A stretch of DNA of 12,469 nt from Lachnospiraceae bacterium (GTDB lineage Bacteria; Bacillota; Clostridia; Lachnospirales; Lachnospiraceae). Positions 1 through 6,207 of this stretch are shown piece by piece (positions within the stretch are counted from its first letter, which is position 1; every line of letters starts with the position of its first letter). Below the pieces are notes generated by a model. It had not been told where the DNA came from. It saw nothing but the letters and a program-made list of their open reading frames with translations, and made no database searches. Position numbers and translations under genes: made by a program. Location: contig JAJBTR010000387.1 in the NCBI GenBank assembly GCA_020860745.1, positions 1 to 12,469 on the forward strand, given 5' to 3'.

Positions 1-10
1 CTATGAATAA

Positions 11-271
11 TTATGGGAAAATTTCCTGCATAAATCCTGATATTTTACCCCCACATCTTTTAAGCAAGATCGGGCAATTAATCAAATCATATTGCTGTCT
101 ATCTAACTTCACCCAAAAACGCGCTCCTTTGTTTTGTACTCCTGGCGCTGAGTTAAATACATATAGTTTGCTGTCTCCACTTATTGAATCCATTGTGAAT
201 CCCAATCCGTCCAAAAACGGCAATATACCGTTAGCCAATGAAGAATTTAAATTGCAACACCAACGGAACAT
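11..271 (-). CDS. doubtful 86-residue protein, no family recognised
   Basis: An open frame of 86 codons runs from ATG (269-271) to TAA (11-13). The second half looks like a real globular protein (KLYVFNSAPG, GARFWVKLDRQQYDLI) with mixed charged and hydrophobic residues. There is no ribosome binding site: the bases before the ATG are an A/T run, and an in-frame TGA lies just upstream (275-277). It could therefore be the 3' remnant of a larger decayed gene. An overlapping plus-strand frame (3-296) is rich in Pro, Ser and Leu and reads like its shadow. The surroundings are AT-rich compared with the recombination module. I recognise no family and propose no function. Confidence 0.35.
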   Translation of the reverse strand: MFRWCCNLNSSLANGILPFLDGLGFTMDSISGDSKLYVFNSAPGVQNKGARFWVKLDRQQYDLINCPILLKRCGGKISGFMQEIFP

Positions 272-368
272 TTTTCAATATATATTAAAAAAATGATTTA
301 GCCTGTTCCTTGCAGCACTCCATCTCTCCCACATGGATTAAGGCTTATTAAATCAACCATAAGCTCTA

Positions 369-414
369 CCTTTTGCCAGAGCCATGAAAATACCTATAGC
401 TCTGGCTCAAAAGG
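369..414. repeat. 46-bp hairpin downstream of the recombinase gene
   Basis: The arms GCCAGAGC (375-382) and GCTCTGGC (399-406) pair perfectly over 8 bp. The outer arms CCTTTT (369-374) and AAAAGG (409-414) add six pairs, with a two-base bulge at 407-408. The loop is 16 bases. It sits 34 bases past the stop of the serine recombinase gene. A T-run is missing after the stem on the minus strand, so it is a weak fit to an intrinsic terminator. It could instead be a transcript-end stabiliser or a recombinase binding palindrome. Confidence 0.5.
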
Positions 415-447
415 TCTTTCTACCTATTTAAAAGCATCCTTCAAAAA

Positions 448-1068
448 TCAGTGACCTTTTAATGCACTCTCATACTGCCGCACCATGCGGTAATAGGTGC
501 TACTGGATAATCCTAATTCATTCATTGCTGCAACGGCTGTGATTTCTCCCCGTTGCCATCTTTCATATACTTCTGCGAATTCCGCCGGGCGCTCCAATCT
601 CGGCCTCCCCAGATGCTTCCCTTTCTTCTTGGCGGCATCAATCCCCTCCTGCTGTCGTTTGCGGATGGTGATCCTCTCCTGTTCCGCGATACTGGCCAGC
701 ACCTCAATCAGAATATTTTGAATCATCTCTATAATCCACTGTTGGCCTTCCGGCACTTCTATTAATGATGTCGGCAGGTCCAATATCTTCAACCGCACTT
801 TATGATCCCGGAACCACTGCAATTCATTTTTGATATCCTCTTTACTTCGTGACAGACGATCCAACGATGTTATAATCAGTGTGTCACCGCCTCTCAACCC
901 CAGCGGGCCTTTTAATGCCTGATACGAAGGTCGCTCTAAATTCTTGCCGCTGGCTTTATCAATCAGGATATTCTCCTCCGGCACATACTCTTTTAACGCG
1001 AGGATCTGCCTGTCCAGATTCTGTTCCTTGCTGCTGACTCTGGCATATCCCATAACTTTGTTCTGCAT
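448..1068 (-). CDS. small serine recombinase (resolvase/invertase type)
   Basis: This 206-residue protein has the full layout of a small serine recombinase, which cuts DNA through a serine-phosphate link to resolve or invert segments. The N-terminal motif GYARVSSKEQ (residues 7-16) gives the nucleophile Ser12 and Arg10. SLDRLSRS (68-75) gives the catalytic arginines Arg71 and Arg74. The long E-helix follows (about 115-145, with AEQERITIRKRQQEG), then GRPRL and a C-terminal helix-turn-helix (about 163-200, GEITAVAAMNELGLSSSTYYR). Length matches the Hin/Tn3-resolvase group, not the large transposon recombinases. The ribosome site GGAGGAAGG lies in the end of the upstream LPD28-like gene, three bases away, so the two are probably translated together. 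No intact paired crossover site is obvious, so resolvase versus invertase cannot be decided. Confidence 0.93.
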   Translation of the reverse strand: MQNKVMGYARVSSKEQNLDRQILALKEYVPEENILIDKASGKNLERPSYQALKGPLGLRGGDTLIITSLDRLSRSKEDIKNELQWFRDHKVRLKILDLPTSLIEVPEGQQWIIEMIQNILIEVLASIAEQERITIRKRQQEGIDAAKKKGKHLGRPRLERPAEFAEVYERWQRGEITAVAAMNELGLSSSTYYRMVRQYESALKGH

Positions 1069-1071
1069 AAT

Positions 1072-1449
1072 CTACCTTCCTCCATCGCCCTGATACATTG
1101 AAGAAACATGCTTCTCACGCATTCTTCTACACCTCTTGTCCATGATATACGTAAGCGTCAAATATCGGTCTCCGATAAAGCACCAGTCATTTTCCGAATC
1201 AATATAACCTGCCTGGCATTCTTCATCATCCACCGGCAAATTTTCCATCGAAATAAAAGTTCCAAAAAAGTTGACCACTATGAACGGCCTGTAGCGGCAC
1301 GGTATTCCGTCACTTTCTCCATCTGCCAATTCCCATAAATGAAAGCCATCCGGAATACTGCCTCTGTCAATCCTTACATCCGTAAAATATCCGTCAATCC
1401 CCCTGATCCTCATTGGCATCCATTTCTCTGATTTTGCATCAAAACGCAT
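1072..1449 (-). CDS. LPD28-like domain protein
   Basis: This 125-residue soluble protein has the pattern I associate with LPD28 (large polyvalent protein-associated domain 28), a domain of unknown function found on plasmids and integrative elements. The visible elements, in order, are GYFTDVRIDRGSIPDGFHLW (about residues 20-39), an Asp/Gly-rich turn, then FIVVNFFGTFIS and DWCFIGDRYLTL. I start it at ATG 1449-1447 because GGAGGTGATCAGG places a strong ribosome site eight bases before it. The earlier in-frame ATG at 1464 has no such site and lies before that Shine-Dalgarno. It ends three bases before the serine recombinase start, suggesting a two-gene unit. The family call is from memory of the motif pattern. 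Confidence 0.65.
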   Translation of the reverse strand: MRFDAKSEKWMPMRIRGIDGYFTDVRIDRGSIPDGFHLWELADGESDGIPCRYRPFIVVNFFGTFISMENLPVDDEECQAGYIDSENDWCFIGDRYLTLTYIMDKRCRRMREKHVSSMYQGDGGR

Positions 1450-1469
1450 CCTGATCACCTCCATTCGTA

Positions 1470-1495
1470 TGCCGGCGCAGAGCCCCGCACCGGCA
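1470..1495. promoter_or_regulatory. GC-rich hairpin just upstream of an RBS
   Basis: TGCCGGCGC (1470-1478) pairs with GCACCGGCA (1487-1495), with one G-U pair in RNA and an 8-base loop. In the minus-strand transcript it lies directly before the GGAGGTGATC ribosome site of the LPD28-like gene and after the stop of the 35-residue peptide gene. It could slow ribosome entry or protect a processed transcript end. There is no T-run after it, so it is not a convincing terminator. Confidence 0.5.
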
Positions 1496-1531
1496 CACCA
1501 TTACGTAAAACCGCAGTCAGCGTAACACAGG

Positions 1532-1639
1532 TCATTCATCTTTTCCATTACGCCATGTCTGTACCAAAAACCAGAGGGACATTCCAACAAGGACTGCGAT
1601 CATCACTCTCAGCGCAATAACCAATATATGTATCATCAT
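1532..1639 (-). CDS. 35-residue single-helix membrane peptide
   Basis: The reading frame ATG ATG ATA CAT (from 1639) to TGA (1532-1534) encodes 35 residues. A hydrophobic stretch runs over about residues 3-27 (IHILVIALRVMIAVLVGMSL, then WFLV), with a charged tail QTWRNGKDE. It looks like one membrane helix. Support for translation is a clean GGAGG ten bases before the first ATG, which overlaps the last codons and stop (GTGTAG) of the DUF5688 gene. No family is recognised. Small hydrophobic peptides with good ribosome sites are often missed in annotation; a second one occurs at 7174-7251. Confidence 0.6.
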   Translation of the reverse strand: MMIHILVIALRVMIAVLVGMSLWFLVQTWRNGKDE

Positions 1640-1641
1640 CT

Positions 1642-2540
1642 CTACACAGCCTCCAGAACGCCATTTTCTTTATCATAGAAATATGCATGATCCGACAGGA
1701 TTTCCTTCTCTTCCACCACAGCTTCATTAACTTCGCAGACCATATCGCTGTATTTCTTTTCACACTTCCTGTCCCCATCCATTACCAGTATAGTTTCATG
1801 GATGCTGGAAGGAAGGACATAAAAACTCCTGCCCTGCAGCGTCTCCTGAAAACAGTCCGCGCCCAGAAGGATAGCAGACGCACCATATACCGCCTGCCTA
1901 TTGGTGAGAACATACATTTCAGGCCCGCCATCTGCATCAAACAGAGGACACTCTCCGCTTTCCATCACCACTTTAAATATGTCATCCATTTTCCTTAAAC
2001 GGCAGCCGTCACCTTTCAGGTTACACATTGCCTGCTGATAGACCTCCTCCTCTGTCACGCCCCACTGCATCAGCTGATGCTTTGAGATACGCAGGAAAGA
2101 AGTTCCGTTGTCCTCGGTTTCCAAACGCACCATGTAAAATATGCTCAGATCTAACCACGGCCTGCTGGCAAACTTTTCCTGCAGCTTTGTATTGCGCTTC
2201 CCGGAAAGCAGGACGGGATAGACATTATCCTTTGCATTCTCCCATGTCGCCATTAAAGAAACAGCCTGTCCCAGCATCCCTGTCACTCCCGTCTCCTGCC
2301 GGATAAAATCATAAATAATCCCGGCGATCTCATCCATATCTTTCCCATCTTCATACAACCGGTAATACTCATCCAGAAATACAATCGGGGCAGCAGACGT
2401 CTCCCCGCCTTTGCGATAAAGAGACTTCTTTTCCCCGTCCCGTTCTCGACGATTCCATCATCTATATGAGCAAGATAACCGTCGCCGTATAATTCAAGCA
2501 CTTTCTCTGTGATCTGCTTTTCAAATTCTGCATAATCCAT
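1642..2540 (-). pseudogene. DUF5688 family protein, split by a one-base frameshift
   Basis: Two overlapping frames together make one DUF5688-like protein of about 299 residues, a family of unknown function common on clostridial mobile elements. The N-part starts at ATG 2540 (MDYAEFEKQITEKVLELYGD) behind AAGGGAG and is sensible up to Lys44 (2409-2411). From there the right protein continues in the -1 frame: GGETSAAPIVFLDEYYRLYE, then DGKDMDEIAGIIYDF and on to EKENGVLEAV-type ends at 1642. One extra A in the CAAAGG run (plus-strand TTT at 2410-2412) would restore GCA AAA GGC GGG GAG and one continuous frame. The literal N-frame runs on 41 codons beyond the break and stops at 2283. A base lost by mutation or sequencing error is likeliest. 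A programmed -1 slip at A-AAG is possible, but there is no classic slippery heptamer. Confidence 0.75.
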
Positions 2541-2557
2541 CTTCTGTCTCCCTTCTA

Positions 2558-2788
2558 CTAAATCATTGCTTCTGTAATTAGTACCATAGCAAAACGTGTC
2601 CCCAGTATAAAACCCTGTTCCATCCCCACCTCACCTGCGGCGGTCAACGCATCCTCAAGCCTGCGCATGTCAGCACTATCTCCTCCATACTGGTGCATCA
2701 AAACGTTCACGCGTGCGTCTATTTCGCGCCATGCCTGTTTACTCCGTTCGGATTCCGAATACAGCTGGCTGTAAATTTCTTTCAGCAT
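2558..2788 (-). CDS. DUF6809-like small helical protein
   Basis: This 76-residue, mostly helical protein begins MLKEIYSQLYSESERSKQAW and ends with GFILGTRFAMVLITEAM. That ending matches the pattern I associate with DUF6809, a family of short element-borne proteins of unknown role. A heptad-like middle (about residues 20-55) suggests helical packing or oligomer formation. The start at 2788 is supported by GGAAAGGAAAG a few bases upstream. It lies between the Rad52-type gene (129 bases away) and the DUF5688 gene (17 bases away), on the same strand, so it is probably in the same transcript. The family name is from motif memory; the coding call is firm. Confidence 0.7.
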   Translation of the reverse strand: MLKEIYSQLYSESERSKQAWREIDARVNVLMHQYGGDSADMRRLEDALTAAGEVGMEQGFILGTRFAMVLITEAMI

Positions 2789-2917
2789 TTTTACTTTCCT
2801 TTCCTGATTATTGTTTATAAGCGTTTTTTACACCCTGCCACGTACTGATTATTGCCACCACACAGCAAAGAAACACATGGTATACAACTACCCTTCGCTG
2901 TATAATAACTGTCTGAA

Positions 2918-3745
2918 TTATGCGGCTCTCCCCTTTGTCCGTTTCAGGCTGCTCAGTGCCCTGCGGTATGTGTCATCATCCATGCTTTCTATACTGCTGA
3001 CGCCGTATCGGCTGAGGACCATGTCAAGAGCGATACCTGTTCTTTCCAGTTCCCTGTTGATCGTCCGGACTTTATCTGGAGCCTGCCTTTCCTCCGCAAT
3101 GATAGATTTCTTCTTTTGGGAATTTGCATAGGAAGCATTTGAAGATTCTGCTCTCTGTGGCTTCGTGTGTAAATCACTTACTATCTCTGAACCGGTATCT
3201 GCCTGCCGGACTGTGGAAATCTGGGTTCCGGATTTGTTCCATAGACGGTAAACCTCCCTGCCATCCTGATTTATGATCGTCAGGCCAATGATCTCACGGT
3301 TTTCATTATAAACAATCTCCGTCACCGTAAATTTGTCATGGCATACCCACTTGTTCCCTTTCTGTTCCATCCGCGTTTTTGACGCCCCGACCCAGATGAA
3401 CGGGGCGGTATACAGCTCCCTGCCGATACCAAGGCTGACACAGGCCCGTTTAAATGAATCCGATGCCTGTCCTTTCTCTTTCTCCGTATAACTCTCCGTG
3501 CCGACATCCTGCTTCTCTATCCACTGATTCTTTTCATCATCCCAAATACTGACCGTGCAGTAGAGGTTACCGCCGATCACTTCATGGCGGCGCTGCCAGC
3601 CTGCAGTACCGTAAACTTCATCCAGTATCTTCATATCCGCACGGGCATCCTTATACAGCAACAGCGACAGCCCTTTTTCGCTGATCATACCTATCCGACA
3701 TTCGATTTCATCTGCACGGAGCAGGCGTATTTCTTTTTTGGCCAT
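2918..3745 (-). CDS. Rad52/Rad22-family single-strand annealing protein
   Basis: This 275-residue protein should bind single-stranded DNA and anneal complementary strands, the partner role to a phage-type exonuclease. The N-terminal two thirds (about residues 10-175) fits the Rad52/22 domain: AGWQRRHEVIGGNLYCTVSI (residues 48-67), then the family hallmark DVGTES (80-85) with EKEKGQASDSFKRACVSLGI (88-107) and GRELY. A charged linker follows (about 175-222), then a C-terminal helical unit (DKVRTINRELERTGIALDMV and YGVSS) that may form a separate contact. The start at 3745 is set by AGGAGG nine bases upstream, inside the 3' end of the DUF3848-like gene; the two frames overlap by 38 bases, which implies coupled translation. 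With the YqaJ-type nuclease and SSB it completes a recombination set. Confidence 0.85.
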   Translation of the reverse strand: MAKKEIRLLRADEIECRIGMISEKGLSLLLYKDARADMKILDEVYGTAGWQRRHEVIGGNLYCTVSIWDDEKNQWIEKQDVGTESYTEKEKGQASDSFKRACVSLGIGRELYTAPFIWVGASKTRMEQKGNKWVCHDKFTVTEIVYNENREIIGLTIINQDGREVYRLWNKSGTQISTVRQADTGSEIVSDLHTKPQRAESSNASYANSQKKKSIIAEERQAPDKVRTINRELERTGIALDMVLSRYGVSSIESMDDDTYRRALSSLKRTKGRAA

Positions 3746-4121
3746 ATTCCTGTTCCTCCTTTCCCATCAGAAAATATGCCGTCATGTTTTTGTTTTCTGA
3801 CGGCACACTTCCTCTCTTCCAATTTTCAGCTGACAGATTTTCAATTTCAGCTTCGACATGTGCTTTCATCTCACTGTAATTGCTGTCCTCTTTTTTCAGC
3901 CACCGGTTATAGCATCCCATCAGGATATTCTTCTGCTGTAACAGTTCCGCAAGAATCTGATCGGACAGCAGCTCCGCTTTCTCCACAAGGATTTCGTAAA
4001 AATTCACGACCGCGTCTATCTCATAACTTCTGGCAAAAATCTCTGCATTCGTTTCGCCCAGAACCGACGCCCTGTATTCCTGATACTCGCCGTAGATACG
4101 GTCTAAAAAATGTTCCTTCAA
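3708..4121 (-). CDS. DUF3848-like protein
   Basis: This 137-residue protein has the pattern of DUF3848, short helical proteins of unknown function on clostridial elements. The visible features are LDRIYGEYQEYRASVLGET, then EIFARSYEIDAVVNFYEIL, LLSDQILAELLQQKNILMGC and YNRWLKKEDSNYSEMKAHVE. I start it at TTG (4121-4119) because AGGAGGGAATCAGA puts a strong ribosome site eight bases before it and no ATG is suitably placed. Its last 12 codons overlap the start of the Rad52-type gene. A segment of about 300 bases with no gene lies upstream and may hold its promoter and control sites. The C-terminal tail after about residue 100 looks variable. Confidence 0.7.
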   Translation of the reverse strand: MKEHFLDRIYGEYQEYRASVLGETNAEIFARSYEIDAVVNFYEILVEKAELLSDQILAELLQQKNILMGCYNRWLKKEDSNYSEMKAHVEAEIENLSAENWKRGSVPSENKNMTAYFLMGKEEQEYGQKRNTPAPCR

Positions 4122-4425
4122 TCTGATTCCCTCCTGTCCTCCACCATGAAAACGTCTTATAACTCAGACATATCAAGCGATCAGCACAGTAAGTCTGCAC
4201 ACTTCCTGTAAAGTATCCTTTTCGCCTTACTTGCATTTCCACTTTTCCACCATTTCCATCAATCAGAAAACACATATATACCCTTATAATCTACCCTCTG
4301 AAAAGGATGGAATTGATGGAATGATGGAAAATCATGATTTCATCCCGTATTATCCTCTGTATACACCGTCATGATCTAAGCAGCGATACCATTTCCCATA
4401 ATGAACTATCTATCCTAATCTGTTA
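4122..4425. other. 304-base non-coding block with symmetric repeats
   Basis: No convincing gene is present between the DUF3848-like start and the ssb stop. An 84-codon minus-strand frame (4275-4021) lacks a ribosome site and overlaps the DUF3848-like gene, so I treat it as chance. The block holds the TTCCA/TGGAA repeat structure described separately, and an AT-rich centre (4267-4290, with TATATA and TTATAA) that could serve as a minus-strand -10 region or a melting site. It divides the exonuclease/SSB genes from the annealing-protein genes, so it may be a promoter-operator region or a replication/transfer site. Confidence 0.6.
4236..4331. repeat. symmetric array: three TTTCCA left, three TGGAA right
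   Basis: On the plus strand TTTCCA occurs at 4236, 4244 and 4253 (steps 8 and 9). After a 49-base AT-rich gap, TGGAA occurs in the opposite sense at 4308, 4317 and 4325 (steps 9 and 8). The inner copies form part of an imperfect inverted repeat of about 20 bp: 4243-4263 pairs with 4312-4331 apart from a one-base gap and one mismatch. The mirror order of spacings suggests a protein-binding array rather than a terminator. Operator, origin-like iterons or a transfer/recombination site are all possible. Confidence 0.6.
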
Positions 4426-4914
4426 CTAATCAAAAGGAAGTTCTTCATCAAAGTTACCCGAAGAATACAGAAAACCATCTGCATCTTCATGTATGCCGCT
4501 CCGCATATGGCTACCTGAACTGTCTTGCAAGCCATGGGAACTTCTACTGCAAATGTCTGCCACGCCATCATTTGCTTCGCCTGACTTCACTGCATTCTTA
4601 CTCTCTGCAAACTCCTGTTCCTCCACCACAACTTCAAAGAACGGCACCTTAATACCATCTTTATTATCGTAGTACCCGGTCTGCACACGCCCCGCGACGA
4701 GCATCTTCATCCCTTTTCGGAGATACTTCTCCGAGAAATCTGCACGGTTCCCGAAAGCGACGATATGAAAAAAGTCTGTGGTGATACCGCCGTCATGCTT
4801 AAACTTCCGGTCAACTGCAAGTGAGTACCGGGCGACAGCCGTTGGGTTCGCCCCCTGTGTATACCTCACTTCCGGATCCCGGGTCAGCCGCCCCATTAAA
4901 ATGATCTTATTCAT
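4426..4914 (-). CDS. ssb: single-stranded DNA-binding protein
   Basis: This 162-residue protein coats single-stranded DNA during replication and recombination. The OB-fold spans about residues 1-103: MNKIILMGRLTRDPEVRYTQ, then ARYSLAVDRKF, DFFHIVAFGNRADF, KYLRKGMKMLVAGRVQTGYY and PFFEVVVEEQEF. A flexible Ser/Gly-rich linker follows (about 104-152), then the acidic tip DEELPFD, which recruits partner proteins in this family; here one Asp follows the usual final PF. The site usually written as W in VVWG/VAWG-type motifs is Phe54. The start at 4914 has AGGAGG eleven bases upstream, over the stop of the exonuclease gene 15 bases away. The pairing fits an element-encoded SSB serving its own recombination system and not the chromosomal replication copy. 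Confidence 0.95.
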   Translation of the reverse strand: MNKIILMGRLTRDPEVRYTQGANPTAVARYSLAVDRKFKHDGGITTDFFHIVAFGNRADFSEKYLRKGMKMLVAGRVQTGYYDNKDGIKVPFFEVVVEEQEFAESKNAVKSGEANDGVADICSRSSHGLQDSSGSHMRSGIHEDADGFLYSSGNFDEELPFD

Positions 4915-4929
4915 AGCAGGCTGTCCCTC

Positions 4930-5862
4930 CTATGCGACCATCAGGCGGCGGTAGCTGCTCTGTGCGAGGAAGCTCTTGTAGATTTCAGGCTCCTCTGCTT
5001 TCAGCCGCTTCGTATCCACGCCGCTCCTGCTGACCTGTTTCCATGTGACAGTCTTATCCCCGACGATGCCTGTCTCTGCCTCTTTCAGATAAAATTTCAG
5101 CTGGTTCGTCGCGGCCGCTTTTGCTGTCTCCAGCTTCTTTAATTCTTCTGAGAGGCGCTCGTACTCCGTACAGACCGGCAGCACCTCATCCGGGAGATGG
5201 ACTGTCGTCCCATCCGACTTGGCAAACCTGCGGTTAAAATAATCTGTCGTTGCTTCGGAACCATCCGGCACCGGCTCCATCCCACCAACAACATATGTCT
5301 CCCAGAAATACTTTTCCATCGCAATGATCTTCCCGATCAGTTCCTCATCACGTTCCACCACATGATGGCAAAAATGGTTGCCGCCGACCAGTGCCGCGAC
5401 ATATGTCCTCTTTGCACCTGTCACTGCCATATAATGCTGCACCTGCAGGATGTAAGGTACGGGTACGCCATCCTCCCAGACATCCTGTTTGTAAGCGGAT
5501 GCTGTCTTTGCCTCAAACACAGCCATTTCACTATCCGGTTCACGGATGACGCCATCCAGATCAGCAAGCATGAACGGGTATTCTTCACTCTGCAGGAGCA
5601 TATGTTTCTGACGTACCTTTATACCAGTACGCTCCGTGAACTCTTTCCTCACGATCGGTTCCAGCAGTGTCCCGAAATGCGCATACTCGCTGTCTGTTTC
5701 CTCCGGTTCCATCTGCCCCGTCTTTTCCAGCCACAGCTGATGGGCGGATTTGAACGGGTTGATTCCCGCGAGAGCCGAGACATCCGAACCTCCGATGCCG
5801 CATGTACGGTACTGCAGCCACTCCTCCCTGTTCAGGTTATTTGTCTTTACAACTACTCTCAT
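4930..5862 (-). CDS. YqaJ-type viral recombinase / exonuclease
   Basis: This 310-residue protein belongs to the lambda-exonuclease-like YqaJ group, which digests double-stranded ends to expose single strands for annealing. The nuclease core is complete: RTCGIGGSDVSALAGINPFK (residues 19-38), GTLLEPIVRKEF with Glu68, LADLDG with Asp103, FEAKT with Glu117 and Lys119, and QVQHYM with Gln142 and Tyr144. A coiled-coil-like segment (about 232-260, ERLSEELKKLETAKAAATNQ) and a short C-terminal domain follow; these are common in element-borne versions. The start at 5862 has GGAGGTGA nine bases upstream. A hairpin with a T-rich tail lies just before it and may attenuate readthrough from the upstream genes. 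It is followed closely by ssb. Confidence 0.92.
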   Translation of the reverse strand: MRVVVKTNNLNREEWLQYRTCGIGGSDVSALAGINPFKSAHQLWLEKTGQMEPEETDSEYAHFGTLLEPIVRKEFTERTGIKVRQKHMLLQSEEYPFMLADLDGVIREPDSEMAVFEAKTASAYKQDVWEDGVPVPYILQVQHYMAVTGAKRTYVAALVGGNHFCHHVVERDEELIGKIIAMEKYFWETYVVGGMEPVPDGSEATTDYFNRRFAKSDGTTVHLPDEVLPVCTEYERLSEELKKLETAKAAATNQLKFYLKEAETGIVGDKTVTWKQVSRSGVDTKRLKAEEPEIYKSFLAQSSYRRLMVA

Positions 5863-5888
5863 TATGAATTGTCACCTCCATGAAAATA

Positions 5889-5915
5889 AGGGCAGACACA
5901 TCATGCATCTGCCCT
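5889..5915 (-). terminator. hairpin with T-rich tail before the exonuclease gene
   Basis: AGGGCAGA (5889-5896) and TCTGCCCT (5908-5915) form a perfect 8-bp stem with an 11-base loop. In the minus-strand transcript the stem is followed by TATTTTC, and then by the GGAGGTGA ribosome site of the YqaJ-type gene. The tail is short for a strong terminator. I read it as a partial terminator or attenuator that lowers expression of the nuclease and SSB relative to the DUF932 genes. Confidence 0.5.
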
Positions 5916-5938
5916 GTCACTCATCCTGTTCCATCTGA

Positions 5939-6163
5939 TTAAATCTGCTCGATCACGGAATTCGCGTCATCGAGATAATTGTATGCTTCTTCCAGCATCT
6001 CTATGTAGCCCTGCATCTCCTCCCCGCGCTCACCATCCCTGAACTGTTCAGGAAGATTATCATATGATTCGGATTCTTCCGCTTTCACATCCTCAAGGAT
6101 TTCCTTCGCTTTGGCGACCATGTCAAAAGCAGAGCCTAACCGCTTTCTCCTGTCTTTATTCAT
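5939..6163 (-). CDS. small acidic helical protein, no family recognised
   Basis: This 74-residue protein starts MNKDRRKRLGSAFDMVAKAK, continues with an acidic segment (EILEDVKAEESESYDNLPEQ), and ends with two helices (GYIEMLEEAYNYLDDANSVI). It looks like a helical hairpin with a basic N-end and acidic body. I choose ATG 6163-6161 because GGAGG lies eleven bases before it. An in-frame ATG at 6181 would begin upstream of that site and has only a weak GGA-type sequence. I have an impression of similar small proteins next to DUF932 genes on clostridial elements but cannot name a family. It is 44 bases after the DUF932 gene, on the same strand. Confidence 0.72.
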   Translation of the reverse strand: MNKDRRKRLGSAFDMVAKAKEILEDVKAEESESYDNLPEQFRDGERGEEMQGYIEMLEEAYNYLDDANSVIEQI

Positions 6164-6207
6164 TCTGTTCCATTCCTCCATCCGTCATCCACACTCGGCT
6201 GTAAACT

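Noticed and set aside
3..296. 97-codon plus-strand frame at the left end
   Set aside because: Rich in Pro, Ser and Leu, no upstream sequence visible for a ribosome site, and it mirrors a more protein-like minus-strand frame; all other genes are on the minus strand.
1548..1778. 76-codon minus-strand frame overlapping the DUF5688 end and the 35-residue peptide
   Set aside because: Lies in a third frame over two better supported genes; no ribosome site.
2789..2917. Short hydrophobic minus-strand frame (GTG start, VFLCCVVAIISTWQGVKNAYKQ-like, 22 residues)
   Set aside because: Resembles the two accepted membrane peptides but has no usable ribosome site before the GTG; too weak to list.
4021..4275. 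84-codon minus-strand frame in the repeat block
   Set aside because: No ribosome site before its ATG, odd composition, and a long overlap with the well-supported DUF3848-like gene in another frame.
5197..5883. 228-codon plus-strand frame opposite the exonuclease gene
   Set aside because: The longest of several plus-strand shadows. It is rich in Cys, His and Pro, and the opposite strand has an intact nuclease with all motifs.
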